From positions 62,001-126,000 of the forward strand of contig NZ_JBFLVD010000006.1 of assembly GCF_040750395.1 (NCBI RefSeq): 64,000 nucleotides of DNA, read 5' to 3'. Numbering within the stretch: the stretch's first letter is position 1; each line of letters begins with the position of its first letter. A model generated the notes under the pieces. That model was not told where the DNA came from. It made no database searches and saw only the letters and a program-made list of their open reading frames with translations. This DNA is from Scandinavium sp002470465. Lineage in GTDB: Bacteria > Pseudomonadota > Gammaproteobacteria > Enterobacterales > Enterobacteriaceae. Both the position numbers and the translations under genes were made by a program. This document shows, piece after piece, positions 18,348 through 28,315 of this stretch.

Positions 18348-21300
18348 CCGAGACCGCCGAGTCCTTAAATCCCCTGCGCTTGCCGTTAACGGGTGAGCGC
18401 CTGATTGAAGCCTCAGCGGGCACCGGAAAAACCTACACTATCGCCGCACTCTATTTGCGGCTGCTGCTTGGACTGGGCGGCGAAGCCGCCTTTGTCCGTC
18501 CTGTCGACGTTGAAGAACTGCTGGTGGTGACCTTCACAGAAGCGGCCACCGAAGAGCTGCGCGGCCGTATCCGCAGCAATATTCACGAACTGCGCATCGC
18601 CTGCCTGCGTAACCGCACCGATAATCCGCTTTATGCCAGCCTGCTGGAAGAAATCCCGAACAAAGAACAGGCTGCGGAAGTGCTTTTGCTCGCCGAACGC
18701 CAGATGGATGAAGCTGCCGTCTTTACCATCCACGGCTTTTGCCAGCGTATGCTGAGCCTCAATGCCTTTGAATCGGGCATGCTGTTCGAACAGCAACTGA
18801 TCGAAGACGAGTCCCGGCTGCGCTTTCAGGCCTGTGCGGATTTCTGGCGGCGTCACTGTTACCCGCTGCCGCGTGAGGTGGCCGAGGCTATCCACGCCAG
18901 CTGGATGGGTCCTCAGGAACTGCTGAAATCCATCGATCGCTACCTTCAGGGCGAAGCTCCGCAGCTTAAATCGCCGCCGTCAAACGAGACGCTGATCGCC
19001 CGGCATCAGCAAATTGTGGCACAAATCGCGGACATAAAAGCCCAGTGGCTTGCGGCCGCAGGCGAGCTGCCGGAGATCATCGAAAACTCCGGCATTCAGC
19101 GAAACAAATACAACCGGGCCAATCAGGGGCGCTGGCTGGATGCCGTAACCGACTGGGCCCGAGAAGAACAGGCCGGATATCAGCTTGCGGAGCATCTGGG
19201 TAAATTTTCTCAGACTTTTTTAATCTCCCGGACCAAAGAGGGAGGCGAGCCGCCGCGGCATGCGCTTTTTGAGACGATCGATGCGATCCTGGCCGCACCG
19301 CCGTCGCTGAACGATCTTGTGATTTCAAGGGCGATGACTGAAATCCGTGAGGCGGTCGCCCGGGAGAAACTGCGACGCGGGGAGATGGGCTTTGACGATA
19401 TGCTCAGTCGCCTGGACCAGGCGTTGCAGAGTGAAAGCGGCGAGGCGTTAGCCGCAGCGATCCGCCAGCGTTTCCCGGTGGCGATGATTGATGAATTTCA
19501 GGACACCGATCCGCAACAGTACCGCATTTTCCGCCGCATCTGGCGACAGCAGCCGGATACCGCGCTGCTGCTGATTGGCGATCCGAAACAGGCTATTTAC
19601 GCCTTCCGCGGTGCAGATATTTTTACCTATATGCGCGCCCGCAGCGATGTGACTGCGCACTACACGCTTGATACTAACTGGCGCTCCGCACCTGGCGTGG
19701 TGGAAAGCGTCAATCAGCTGTTCAGCACTGCTGATAACCCCTTCATGTTCCGTGATATCCCTTTTCTGCCTGTAAAGTCTGCCCCCAAAAATCAGACGTT
19801 ACGCTTTGAGCTCAAAGGTGAGAGCCAGCCCGCGATGCGCTTCTGGCTGATGCCGGGCAATAGCGTGGGGGCTGGAGATTATCAGGCTTTTATGGCGCAG
19901 CTCTGCGCGGGTCAAATTCGCGACTGGCTGAGCGCCGGGCAGCGTGGCGATGCTCTGCTCTGGCGAGGTGAACAGGCTCGTCCGGTTCAGGCTTCGGATA
20001 TCACCGTACTGGTGCGTAACCGCCAGGAAGCTGCGCTGGTGCGCGATGCGCTGAATGTACTTGGCATTCCGTCCGTCTATCTCTCTAACCGCGACAGCGT
20101 GTTTGAAACGCCTGAAGCGCAGGAGCTGCTGTGGCTGCTGCAGGCGGTGCTTGCGCCGGAGCGGGAAAGCAGCCTGCGTAGCGCGCTGGCCAGTTCACTT
20201 TTCGGCCTGAATGCGCAGGATATTGAAGGGCTCAACCTGGATGAGCTGGCGTGGGATGCGCTGGTGGAAGAGTTCAGCCAGTATCGCCAACTCTGGCAGC
20301 AGCGCGGCGTGATGGCGATGCTGCGGGCGCTGATGGCAGCCCGCAATATCGCGGAAAACCTGCTGGCGACCCACGGCGGCGAGCGGCGTCTGACGGATAT
20401 CCTGCACCTCAGCGAGCTGCTCCAGGAAGCCGCCGGGCAGCTTGAAAGTGAGCACGCACTAATGCGCTGGCTGGCACAGCAGATTGTCGATCCGAACAGC
20501 GGCGCCTCCGGGCAACAAATGCGTCTGGAAAGCGACAAGCACCTGGTGCAAATCGTCACGGTGCATAAATCAAAAGGGCTGGAATACTCGCTGGTCTGGC
20601 TACCGTTTATTGCCCGCTATCGTAAGCAGGATCAGGCGTTCTATCACGATCGCAGCTCCTTTGCCGCGGTGCTTGATTTGCACAACGGCGAGGAGAGCCT
20701 GGAGCTCGCCGAGGCAGAACGCCTGGCCGAAGACTTGCGTTTGCTCTACGTGGCGTTGACCCGTGCAATCTGGCATTGCAGCCTGGGTATTGCTCCGCTC
20801 AGCCCGCGTCGGAGTGATAAAGCGACCGACACAGAACTGCATCACAGTGCCCTGGGGCGCCTGGTGCAAAAAGGTGAGGCCAAAGACGCCGCCGGGCTTG
20901 AGACCTGCCTGCGCGAACTTTGTAATGAACATGTAGATTTGCAGATCGCCGTACTGCCCGAGGGGGGCCGCTGGCAGGCTCTCACGCCTGAAATGCCGGA
21001 GCTGTGCGCCCGGGAAATGCAGCGTCGCATCAATGACGACTGGCGAGTGACCAGCTATTCCGGTCTCCAGCAGCGCGGTCATAGCGTGGCGCAGGATTTG
21101 CTGCCGCGTCTGGATATTGACGCGGCGGGCGTGGCGGAGGTCATCGAAGACGCCGAATTAACGCCTCATCATTTCCCCCGTGGTGCATCGCCAGGTACCT
21201 TCCTGCACAGCCTGTTCGAAGAGATCGACTTCACTCAGCCCGTGTCTGAAATGTGGATGCAGGAACAGCTTGAACGTAACGGCTTCGAGGCAAAATGGGC

Positions 21301-21886
21301 TCCCGTTTTAACCCAGTGGCTGGGCGTTGTGCTGCAAACGCCGCTGTCAGGTGCCGGGATCTCGCTGAGTCAGCTGACGGCCAGGGACAAACAGGTTGAG
21401 ATGGAGTTTTATCTGCCGATAGAGCAGCTGCTGGTACCGCAGAAGCTGGATACGCTGATTCGCCAGTATGATGCGTTATCCGCCGGTTGTCCGCCGCTTG
21501 ATTTCCGCCAGGTCAGCGGAATGCTGAAAGGTTTTATCGACCTCGTGTTCCGCCACGATGGGCGCTACTACCTGCTGGACTATAAATCGAACTGGCTGGG
21601 GGAGAACAGCGAAGCCTACACCCAGGCGGCGATGGCGCAGGCGATGCAGTCGCACCGCTATGATTTGCAGTACCAGCTTTACAGCCTTGCGCTCCACCGC
21701 TATTTGCGCCACCGGCTGCGGGATTATGACTATGATGCGCACTTTGGCGGCGTGATTTATCTGTTTTTACGCGGCGTGGATGGGGGAGAAAGCGGGCAGG
21801 GCATGTATGCCACGAGGCCCGATAAAGCCCTAATCGATGGTATGGACAAGCTGTTCGCGGGCGATGCACAGGAGGTGAAAGGATGA
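18344..21886 (+). CDS. recB: Exonuclease V subunit RecB (helicase-nuclease)
   Basis: The 1180-residue protein is the 3'-5' helicase and sole nuclease of RecBCD. The Walker A motif EASAGTGKTYT lies at about residues 22-32, motif II is in AMIDEFQDTDP, motif VI in LLYVALTRA, and the C-terminal nuclease has the active-site DYKSNWLG near residue 1080 with catalytic D and K. The size is identical to E. coli RecB. It overlaps ptrA and recD by 4 bases each (ATGA), so synthesis is coupled. Confidence 0.98.
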   Translation: MTETAESLNPLRLPLTGERLIEASAGTGKTYTIAALYLRLLLGLGGEAAFVRPVDVEELLVVTFTEAATEELRGRIRSNIHELRIACLRNRTDNPLYASLLEEIPNKEQAAEVLLLAERQMDEAAVFTIHGFCQRMLSLNAFESGMLFEQQLIEDESRLRFQACADFWRRHCYPLPREVAEAIHASWMGPQELLKSIDRYLQGEAPQLKSPPSNETLIARHQQIVAQIADIKAQWLAAAGELPEIIENSGIQRNKYNRANQGRWLDAVTDWAREEQAGYQLAEHLGKFSQTFLISRTKEGGEPPRHALFETIDAILAAPPSLNDLVISRAMTEIREAVAREKLRRGEMGFDDMLSRLDQALQSESGEALAAAIRQRFPVAMIDEFQDTDPQQYRIFRRIWRQQPDTALLLIGDPKQAIYAFRGADIFTYMRARSDVTAHYTLDTNWRSAPGVVESVNQLFSTADNPFMFRDIPFLPVKSAPKNQTLRFELKGESQPAMRFWLMPGNSVGAGDYQAFMAQLCAGQIRDWLSAGQRGDALLWRGEQARPVQASDITVLVRNRQEAALVRDALNVLGIPSVYLSNRDSVFETPEAQELLWLLQAVLAPERESSLRSALASSLFGLNAQDIEGLNLDELAWDALVEEFSQYRQLWQQRGVMAMLRALMAARNIAENLLATHGGERRLTDILHLSELLQEAAGQLESEHALMRWLAQQIVDPNSGASGQQMRLESDKHLVQIVTVHKSKGLEYSLVWLPFIARYRKQDQAFYHDRSSFAAVLDLHNGEESLELAEAERLAEDLRLLYVALTRAIWHCSLGIAPLSPRRSDKATDTELHHSALGRLVQKGEAKDAAGLETCLRELCNEHVDLQIAVLPEGGRWQALTPEMPELCAREMQRRINDDWRVTSYSGLQQRGHSVAQDLLPRLDIDAAGVAEVIEDAELTPHHFPRGASPGTFLHSLFEEIDFTQPVSEMWMQEQLERNGFEAKWAPVLTQWLGVVLQTPLSGAGISLSQLTARDKQVEMEFYLPIEQLLVPQKLDTLIRQYDALSAGCPPLDFRQVSGMLKGFIDLVFRHDGRYYLLDYKSNWLGENSEAYTQAAMAQAMQSHRYDLQYQLYSLALHRYLRHRLRDYDYDAHFGGVIYLFLRGVDGGESGQGMYATRPDKALIDGMDKLFAGDAQEVKG

Positions 21887-23718
21887 ACATGAAGACCCTG
21901 CTGATGGAAGCCGCTCAACAAAAGCTGCTGCGCCCGTTAGATGTTCAGTTTGCCCTGATGGTTGCAGAGCACGATAACCCCGCCGTCCTGCTGGCGGCAG
22001 CGTTACTTAGTCGGGATGCGGGAGAAGGACACGTTTGCCTGCCGCTGTCTCACTTTCAGCCCGATGAGCAGGCCCCGGACCGGGCGCAGGCGCTCTGGCA
22101 ACAGCTGTTTGCGTTGGCAGGTCCGGTGGACAATATTGAATCGCTGCTACGGGTGTCCCCTGCCGTCAGCGATGGCACAGAAGCGACGCCGCTGGTGCTG
22201 AGCGAAGGGCGGCTCTACCTTAATCGCCTGTGGCAGAACGAGTCTGCCATTGCCCGATTCTTTAGCCAGGCCGGGCCTCTGGTATCGACAGATGAAGCGC
22301 TGCTGACGACAACGCTAAGTGCCCTTTTCCCGCCTTCAGGTAAAACCGACTGGCAGAAGGTGGCTGCAGCTGTTGCGTTAACCAGACGAATCTCTGTGAT
22401 TTCTGGCGGTCCGGGCACCGGGAAAACGACCACGGTTGCGAAACTGCTGGTGGCGCTGATCCAGACCAATACCCAGCCTAAATGTCGTATCCGGCTGGCG
22501 GCTCCGACGGGCAAAGCGGCAGCACGCCTGACAGAATCGTTAGGTACTGCCCTGCGAGAGCTGCCGTTAACCGACGAACAGAAGAAATGGCTGCCGGCGG
22601 AGGCAGGAACGCTTCACCGTCTGCTGGGTGCCCAGCCGGGCAGTCAGCGCCTGCGCTACCACGCGGGCAACCCGCTGCATCTCGACGTACTGGTCGTGGA
22701 TGAAGCCTCAATGATCGACCTGCCGATGATGGCGCGGTTGATTGCGGCGCTGCCTGAACACGCCAGGGTGATTTTCCTGGGCGATCGCGATCAGCTGGCC
22801 TCGGTTGAAGCCGGCGCGGTGCTCGGCGATATCTGTGCCTGGGTTAACGCCGGATATACGCCAGCAAGGGCGCAGGAACTAAGCCGAATCACCGGCTTCC
22901 CGGTTCCTGCAGGCGAAGGTACGCAGGCAGGTGCGCTGCGCGACAGCCTGTGCCTGCTGCAAAAAAGCTACCGCTTTGGCAGCGATTCCGGCATAGGTCA
23001 GCTGGCAAAAGCGGTGAATGCAGGCGATCCGCAGGCGATGAACGCCGTCTTTGCCGAGGGCTTTTCCGACATCGAACTCAAATCGCTGAAAACCACCGCA
23101 GAGTATGACGATATGCTCAACGCTGCGGTGGCGGGTTACGCAGATTATCTGTCGCTGTTGAAGGCTTGCGCTGAGCCGGCAGACGTTCTCGGCGCATTTT
23201 CGCAATATCAGCTGCTTTGTGCGCTGCGTGAAGGGCCGTATGGCGTCAGTGGCGTGAATGAACAGCTGGAGCAAACGCTCGCCCGCCAGAGGCGTATTAC
23301 GCCTTCACGGCATTCCCGCTGGTACGAAGGGCGACCGGTGATGATCGCCCGCAACGACAGCACGCTCGGGTTGTTTAATGGGGATATCGGCGTGGCGTTA
23401 GATCGCGGCACAGGGCTGCGCGTCTGGTTCCCGATGCCGGATGGCAGCATCAAATCCGTGCAGCCGAGCCGCCTGCCGGAGCACGACACCGCCTGGGCGA
23501 TGACGGTGCATAAATCACAGGGCTCGGAATTCAACCACGCGGCGCTGATTTTGCCTTCGCAAAGCGTGCCGCTGGTGACGCGGGAGCTTGTCTATACCGC
23601 GATTACGCGTGCCAAAAAGCAGCTGTCGCTGTATGCGGATAAGAAACTGCTGGCGAAAGCGATTACGGTAAGGACCGAGCGGCGAAGCGGGCTGGCGGCG
23701 TTATTTGCCAGAATGTAG
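21883..23718 (+). CDS. recD: Exonuclease V subunit RecD (5'-3' helicase)
   Basis: The 611-residue SF1B helicase has Walker A SGGPGTGKTTTVAKLL with K181, Walker B VVDEASMIDLPMM, and the C-terminal motifs MTVHKSQGSEF and VYTAITRAKK. RecD travels the 5' strand and gives RecBCD its speed and Chi response. The first ATG overlaps the recB stop; a second ATG two codons on is also possible. The TAG stop falls inside a REP element. Confidence 0.97.
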   Translation: MNMKTLLMEAAQQKLLRPLDVQFALMVAEHDNPAVLLAAALLSRDAGEGHVCLPLSHFQPDEQAPDRAQALWQQLFALAGPVDNIESLLRVSPAVSDGTEATPLVLSEGRLYLNRLWQNESAIARFFSQAGPLVSTDEALLTTTLSALFPPSGKTDWQKVAAAVALTRRISVISGGPGTGKTTTVAKLLVALIQTNTQPKCRIRLAAPTGKAAARLTESLGTALRELPLTDEQKKWLPAEAGTLHRLLGAQPGSQRLRYHAGNPLHLDVLVVDEASMIDLPMMARLIAALPEHARVIFLGDRDQLASVEAGAVLGDICAWVNAGYTPARAQELSRITGFPVPAGEGTQAGALRDSLCLLQKSYRFGSDSGIGQLAKAVNAGDPQAMNAVFAEGFSDIELKSLKTTAEYDDMLNAAVAGYADYLSLLKACAEPADVLGAFSQYQLLCALREGPYGVSGVNEQLEQTLARQRRITPSRHSRWYEGRPVMIARNDSTLGLFNGDIGVALDRGTGLRVWFPMPDGSIKSVQPSRLPEHDTAWAMTVHKSQGSEFNHAALILPSQSVPLVTRELVYTAITRAKKQLSLYADKKLLAKAITVRTERRSGLAALFARM

Positions 23719-23746
23719 GCCGGGCAAACCCATTGCCGCCCGGCAG
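23715..23746. repeat. REP-type element between recD and argA
   Basis: GTAGGCCGGGC and GCCGCCCGGCA form the REP palindrome; recD and argA converge here and the element includes the recD stop. Confidence 0.75.
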
Positions 23747-23754
23747 CTCATTCG

Positions 23755-25086
23755 TCAGGTTAAATCCGCCATCAGCACCTTCGAACGGCGCTGATAGTTG
23801 TACATCTCTTTTTTACTCTCCGGCAGCAAATCCACTTCGACAGGCGTGAATCCGCGCTCCTGGAACCAGTGAATGCTGCGGGTGGTCAGGACAAACAGCT
23901 TACTGAGCCCCATCTGCCGGGCCTGAGCGGCAACGCGCTCCAGCAGCACTTCACCGCGCGACGAGCTGCGATAGTCGGGATGGACCGCCACGCAGGCCAT
24001 CTCGCCGATGCGTTCTTCCGGAAAAGGATAGAGTGCGGCGCAGGCGATGGTGGTGTTATCGCGCTGAATAACCGTGAACTTGTCGATTTCCATTTCGAGC
24101 TGCTCGCGCGAACGACGCACCAGAATGCCCTGTTGCTCCAGGGGCTCGATAAGCTCGAGGATCCCGCCGATGTCGTTGATGGTGGCGCGACGAATTTGCT
24201 CGGCGCTTTCCATCACAATCTGCGTACCGATGCCGTCGCGGGAGAAGAGCTCCTGCAGCAGCGCACCGTTTTCCTGGTAGCTGATGAGGTGACAACGACG
24301 AACGCCGCTGCGGCAGGCCTTCACCGCGCCGCGCAGGAAACGTACCGTACCGGAGTAATAGTCGCCTTCCGTTTCCAGAGCTTCAACACGCGCCTGCGCT
24401 TCGTTCGGGAACAGTTCAGAGATTATCTCGCCTTCGGCATTCAGTACGCCCTGCGAGGAGCAAAAGCCGATCATTTTTTCCGCTTTCAGCTTGATGGCGA
24501 GCTGTGTGGCAATTTCTTCCGAGGTCAGGTTGAAGCTTTCCCCGGTCACGGAGACGGCCACCGGGCCCATCAGCACGATGGCGCCGCTGTCGAGCTGGCG
24601 ATGAATGGCTTCTTCGTCAATGCGGCGAATACGCCCGCTGTGACAGTAATCAATGCCGTCATCGACGCCCAGCGGCTGCGCGATAATGAAATTACCGCTG
24701 ACGACGTTGATATGCGCGCCCTGCAACGGCGTGTTGTTGAGGCTCATTGACAAACGGGCGGTGATGTCGAGTTGCAGCATCCCGGCGGCCTGCTTCACCA
24801 GGTCGAGGGTTTTGGCGTCAGTCACTCGGGTATTTTTGTGGTACAGCGGCTCGTGATGATGCTGTGCCAGATTGGCGTCAATCTGCGGGCGGGCACCATA
24901 CACCAGTACCAGGCGAATGCCCAGACTGTGTAGTAAGCCTATATCATTGACAATGCTTGAGAAATTTTCATGCTCAATGGCTTCACCACCAAGCATGATG
25001 ACAAACGTCTTGCCGCGGTGGGCGTTAATGTAGGGAACAGAATGACGAAATCCCTCAACCAGTTCGGTTTTACGTTCCTTCACCAC
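23755..25086 (-). CDS. argA: N-acetylglutamate synthase
   Basis: The 443-residue enzyme acetylates glutamate with acetyl-CoA, the first step of arginine synthesis, and is feedback-inhibited by arginine. It has an N-terminal amino-acid-kinase-like domain (KTFVIMLGGEAIEHENF) and a C-terminal GNAT domain (ACVAVHPDYRSSSRGEVLLERV). I chose GTG at 25086 (MVKERKTELVEGF) because AGAGG lies 7 bases upstream and the length then equals E. coli ArgA. Two ARG boxes lie just upstream. Confidence 0.96.
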   Translation of the reverse strand: MVKERKTELVEGFRHSVPYINAHRGKTFVIMLGGEAIEHENFSSIVNDIGLLHSLGIRLVLVYGARPQIDANLAQHHHEPLYHKNTRVTDAKTLDLVKQAAGMLQLDITARLSMSLNNTPLQGAHINVVSGNFIIAQPLGVDDGIDYCHSGRIRRIDEEAIHRQLDSGAIVLMGPVAVSVTGESFNLTSEEIATQLAIKLKAEKMIGFCSSQGVLNAEGEIISELFPNEAQARVEALETEGDYYSGTVRFLRGAVKACRSGVRRCHLISYQENGALLQELFSRDGIGTQIVMESAEQIRRATINDIGGILELIEPLEQQGILVRRSREQLEMEIDKFTVIQRDNTTIACAALYPFPEERIGEMACVAVHPDYRSSSRGEVLLERVAAQARQMGLSKLFVLTTRSIHWFQERGFTPVEVDLLPESKKEMYNYQRRSKVLMADLT

Positions 25087-25097
25087 AGTACAACCTC

Positions 25098-25136
25098 TAT
25101 GCATGATTATTCGTAATTATTGTATTTTTATTCTGT
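25098..25136 (-). promoter_or_regulatory. Double ARG box upstream of argA
   Basis: Read on the minus strand, AGAATAAAAATACAAT and TACGAATAATCATGCA each fit the ArgR operator (TGAAT-N4-ATTCA type) with one or two mismatches. They can be framed as two 18-bp boxes 3 bp apart, the standard ArgR hexamer layout. This predicts arginine repression of argA. Confidence 0.65.
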
Positions 25137-25314
25137 TTTTCTTCCGGACGCAAGCAGCAATTTCAACCAATGGCTTGATAAAGCATGCGAGAAATCGGAT
25201 TTAAACAGGATTGTTTACCCTTTTATAGATGACAGTTTATGCGCCTTTGGTTAAAGTTTTCGGTCAAACCAGCCGTTTACTTTGCTAAATCGATTTTTTT
25301 TGCCTGGGAGAAGC

Positions 25315-26568
25315 ATGTCGGGAAGTCAGTCAGGAATAACGCGTCGCGGCCTGTTAAAAGGGGCCGGGGCAATGTGGTTACTCAGCGTAAGCCAGGTGGG
25401 GCTTGCCGCTGAAAGCCGGGTGGTCGCCGTACGCGTCTGGCCTTCGTCGACTTATACGCGCGTGACGCTGGAATCCAGCCACGAGCTGAAATACAAACAG
25501 TTTGCGTTGAGCAATCCTGAGCGGCTGGTGGTCGATCTCCAGGGGGTGAACCTCAATTCCGTGCTTAAGGGCATGGGCGGTCAGATTCGTAGTGACGATC
25601 CTTACATCAAGTCCGCCCGCGTCGGGCAGTTTGACCCGCAGACGGTGCGGATGGTCTTCGAGCTCAAGCAAAACGTCCGGCCGCAGCTGTTTGCGCTGGC
25701 GCCGGTAGCAGGCTTTAAAGAACGCCTGGTGATGGATCTTTACCCGTCGACCGCGACGGAAGTGCAGGATCCGCTGCTGGCGCTGCTTGAGGATTACAAC
25801 AAAGGTGACCTGGATAAACAGGTTCCTCCGGCCCAGAGTGGTCCACAGCCGGGCAAAGCCGGGCGCGACAGGCCGATTGTCATTATGCTTGACCCGGGCC
25901 ACGGCGGTGAAGACTCCGGCGCGGTGGGAAAATACAAGACGCGTGAGAAAGACGTGGTGCTGCAAATCGCCCGCCGCCTGAAGGCGCTCATCGACAAAGA
26001 GGCCAATATGAAGGCCTACATGACGCGCAATGAAGACATCTTTATTCCGTTGAAAGTACGCGTTGTAAAGGCGCAGAAACAGCGTGCTGACCTGTTCGTT
26101 TCCATTCATGCAGATGCCTTCACCAGCCGTCAGCCAAGCGGTTCTTCGGTGTTTGCGCTCTCGACCAAAGGTGCGACCAGCACTGCAGCAAAATATCTGG
26201 CGCAGACTCAGAACGCCTCCGATCTGATCGGCGGCGTCAGCAAGAGCGGTGACAGATACGTCGATCACACCATGTTCGATATGGTGCAGTCGTTGACGAT
26301 TAACGACAGCCTGAAATTCGGTAAGGCGGTGCTGGGCAAGCTCGGTAAGATCAACGATCTGCACAAAAACCGGGTTGAACAGGCCGGATTTGCGGTACTG
26401 AAAGCGCCGGATATCCCGTCTATTCTGGTGGAAACCGCGTTTATCAGTAACGTGGAAGAAGAACGAAAACTGAAAACGGCAACCTTCCAGCAGGAAGTCG
26501 CAGAGTCGATTCTGGCGGGAATTAAGGCCTACTTCGCCGATAGGGCAACCCTCGCGCGCCTCAGTTGA
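25315..26568 (+). CDS. amiC: N-acetylmuramoyl-L-alanine amidase AmiC
   Basis: The 417-residue periplasmic amidase cleaves stem peptides from murein at the division septum, activated by NlpD. The N-terminus has a twin-arginine signal (TRRGLLKGAGAMW), then an AMIN septal-targeting domain (about residues 40-150), a linker, and a zinc Amidase_3 domain starting IVIMLDPGHGGEDSGAVG, with further ligands in ETAFISN. ATG at 25315 is preceded by GGGAG and gives the E. coli length; an upstream in-frame start lacks support. Confidence 0.96.
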   Translation: MSGSQSGITRRGLLKGAGAMWLLSVSQVGLAAESRVVAVRVWPSSTYTRVTLESSHELKYKQFALSNPERLVVDLQGVNLNSVLKGMGGQIRSDDPYIKSARVGQFDPQTVRMVFELKQNVRPQLFALAPVAGFKERLVMDLYPSTATEVQDPLLALLEDYNKGDLDKQVPPAQSGPQPGKAGRDRPIVIMLDPGHGGEDSGAVGKYKTREKDVVLQIARRLKALIDKEANMKAYMTRNEDIFIPLKVRVVKAQKQRADLFVSIHADAFTSRQPSGSSVFALSTKGATSTAAKYLAQTQNASDLIGGVSKSGDRYVDHTMFDMVQSLTINDSLKFGKAVLGKLGKINDLHKNRVEQAGFAVLKAPDIPSILVETAFISNVEEERKLKTATFQQEVAESILAGIKAYFADRATLARLS

Positions 26569-26585
26569 AACGGCAGGAAACAAAG

Positions 26586-26614
26586 GAATGGCGCTGAAAA
26601 GCGTCATTTTTTTG
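26586..26614 (+). terminator. Terminator of amiC
   Basis: A short stem ATGGCGCT/AGCGTCAT is followed by TTTTTTT about 20 bases after the amiC stop. Confidence 0.8.
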
Positions 26615-26636
26615 GCTGGATTACAGATTTCAGATA

Positions 26637-26662
26637 CAAAAAAACACCCGTTAAGGTGCTTA
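26637..26662 (-). terminator. Terminator of the initiator tRNA operon
   Basis: On the minus strand, AAGCACC-TTAAC-GGGTGTTTTTTTG gives a small stem with a U-run 14 bases past the last tRNA. Confidence 0.75.
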
Positions 26663-26675
26663 GTGTTTTATGAAG

Positions 26676-26752
<77 letters not shown>

Positions 26753-26799
26753 CCTGAGCGCTTATCTCTATAAGATAAACTTGATACTTCATATTTTAT

Positions 26800-26876
<77 letters not shown>

Positions 26877-26926
26877 TCCGTCTGTTTACCCTTCCATCAG
26901 GTAAACCTTTTACTTCATATTTTAAT

Positions 26927-27003
<77 letters not shown>

Positions 27004-27016
27004 TCCGTGGATGCGC

Positions 27017-27044
27017 ACTATACGCGGGTCTGGATTTGATGCAA
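27017..27044 (-). promoter_or_regulatory. Promoter of the initiator tRNA operon
   Basis: On the minus strand TTGCAT and TATAGT are 16 bases apart, about 15 bases before the first tRNA. The GC-rich discriminator GCGCAT after the -10 box is typical of stable-RNA promoters under stringent (ppGpp) control; relA, the ppGpp synthase gene, lies in this window. Confidence 0.75.
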
Positions 27045-27201
27045 CCCCTTTTTAGCATAAATATCAAAGAGTGGGTAAAAACAAAACGCATAGGTGATTT
27101 TTTGCGCAAAATAGGGCCTGTGGCACGTTATCACATTTCAATACCCCTGGCGGTTTGTTATCTTCATCCCGCATTCGGCATAAGAAAGAAGACGAGATAC
27201 C

Positions 27202-28296
27202 ATGAAAGGACGTTGGGCTAAAATTCTGGCAACAGGCGCGCTGATGACGCTGCTCGCCGCCTGTTCCTCCAAACCGACCGATCGCGGTCAACAATATAAT
27301 GACGGAAAGTTCAGCCAGCCTTTTTCTCTGGTGAACCAGCCGGACGCCGTGGGCGCGCCGATTAACGCCGGTGACTTCGCTCAGCAGGTGAATGAAATTC
27401 GCAATGCCTCCCCGCGACTGTATGGCAATCAGAGCAACGTCTTTGCCGCCGTTCAGCAGTGGCTGCAGTCCGGAGGAGATACCCGCACCTTAAAGCAGTA
27501 CGGGCTTGATGCGTGGCAGATGCAGGGGGCAGATAACTACGGCAACGTGCAATTCACGGGCTATTACACGCCGGTGATTGAAGCACGTCATACACGTCAG
27601 GGTGCATTTCAGTACCCAATCTACCGTATGCCACCTAAGCGCGGCCGTCTGCCTTCCCGTGCGGAGATTTATGCCGGGGCGCTGAGCGACAACTACATTC
27701 TGGCTTACAGCAACTCTCTGATGGATAACTTCATCATGGACGTGCAGGGCAGCGGCTATATCGATTTTGGCGACGGCACGCCGCTGAACTTCTTCAGCTA
27801 CGCCGGGAAAAATGGCTGGCCGTACCGCAGCATCGGCAAGGTGCTGGTCGATCGCGGGGAATATAAGAAAGAAGATATGTCGATGCAGGTCATTCGCCAC
27901 TGGGGTGAAACCCATAGCGAAGCAGAGGTACGTGCCTTGCTTGAGGAGAACCAGTCGTTCGTTTTCTTTAAGCCACAATCTTTCGCGCCGGTGAAAGGGG
28001 CGAGCGCGGTGCCGCTGATTGGTCGCGCGTCGGTTGCCTCTGACAAGAGCATTATCCCACCGGGTACCACGCTGCTGGCAGAAGTCCCGCAGCTGGACAA
28101 CAACGGTAAATTCAACGGTCAGTATGAGCTGCGTTTGATGGTTGCGCTGGACGTTGGCGGGGCGATCAAAGGCCAGCACTTCGATATTTATCAGGGCATT
28201 GGCCCTGACGCGGGTCATCGCGCCGGATGGTACAACCATTACGGGCGCGTGTGGGTGTTACGCAATACCGGCAACGGTTACGTATTTAGCGGTTAA
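27202..28296 (+). CDS. mltA: Membrane-bound lytic murein transglycosylase A
   Basis: The 364-residue lipoprotein cleaves murein glycan strands forming 1,6-anhydromuramic acid. The signal ends in the lipobox LLAAC with C21 lipidated. The catalytic double-psi barrel and 3D domain are recognisable (YYTPVIEARHTRQGAF; C-terminal GPDAGHRAGWYNHYGRVWVL with conserved aspartates). Size fits E. coli MltA (365). tcdA follows 20 bases downstream on the same strand. Confidence 0.96.
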   Translation: MKGRWAKILATGALMTLLAACSSKPTDRGQQYNDGKFSQPFSLVNQPDAVGAPINAGDFAQQVNEIRNASPRLYGNQSNVFAAVQQWLQSGGDTRTLKQYGLDAWQMQGADNYGNVQFTGYYTPVIEARHTRQGAFQYPIYRMPPKRGRLPSRAEIYAGALSDNYILAYSNSLMDNFIMDVQGSGYIDFGDGTPLNFFSYAGKNGWPYRSIGKVLVDRGEYKKEDMSMQVIRHWGETHSEAEVRALLEENQSFVFFKPQSFAPVKGASAVPLIGRASVASDKSIIPPGTTLLAEVPQLDNNGKFNGQYELRLMVALDVGGAIKGQHFDIYQGIGPDAGHRAGWYNHYGRVWVLRNTGNGYVFSG

Positions 28297-28315
28297 TAAA
28301 GTCGTTTGAGGTTTT

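Noticed and set aside
25378..26607. A 409-codon frame opposite amiC, and similar long antisense frames opposite argA, ptsP, relA, eno and gudP
   Set aside because: All mirror the coding frame of conserved genes and are rich in His/Arg/Gln, the usual artefact in GC-rich enteric genes.
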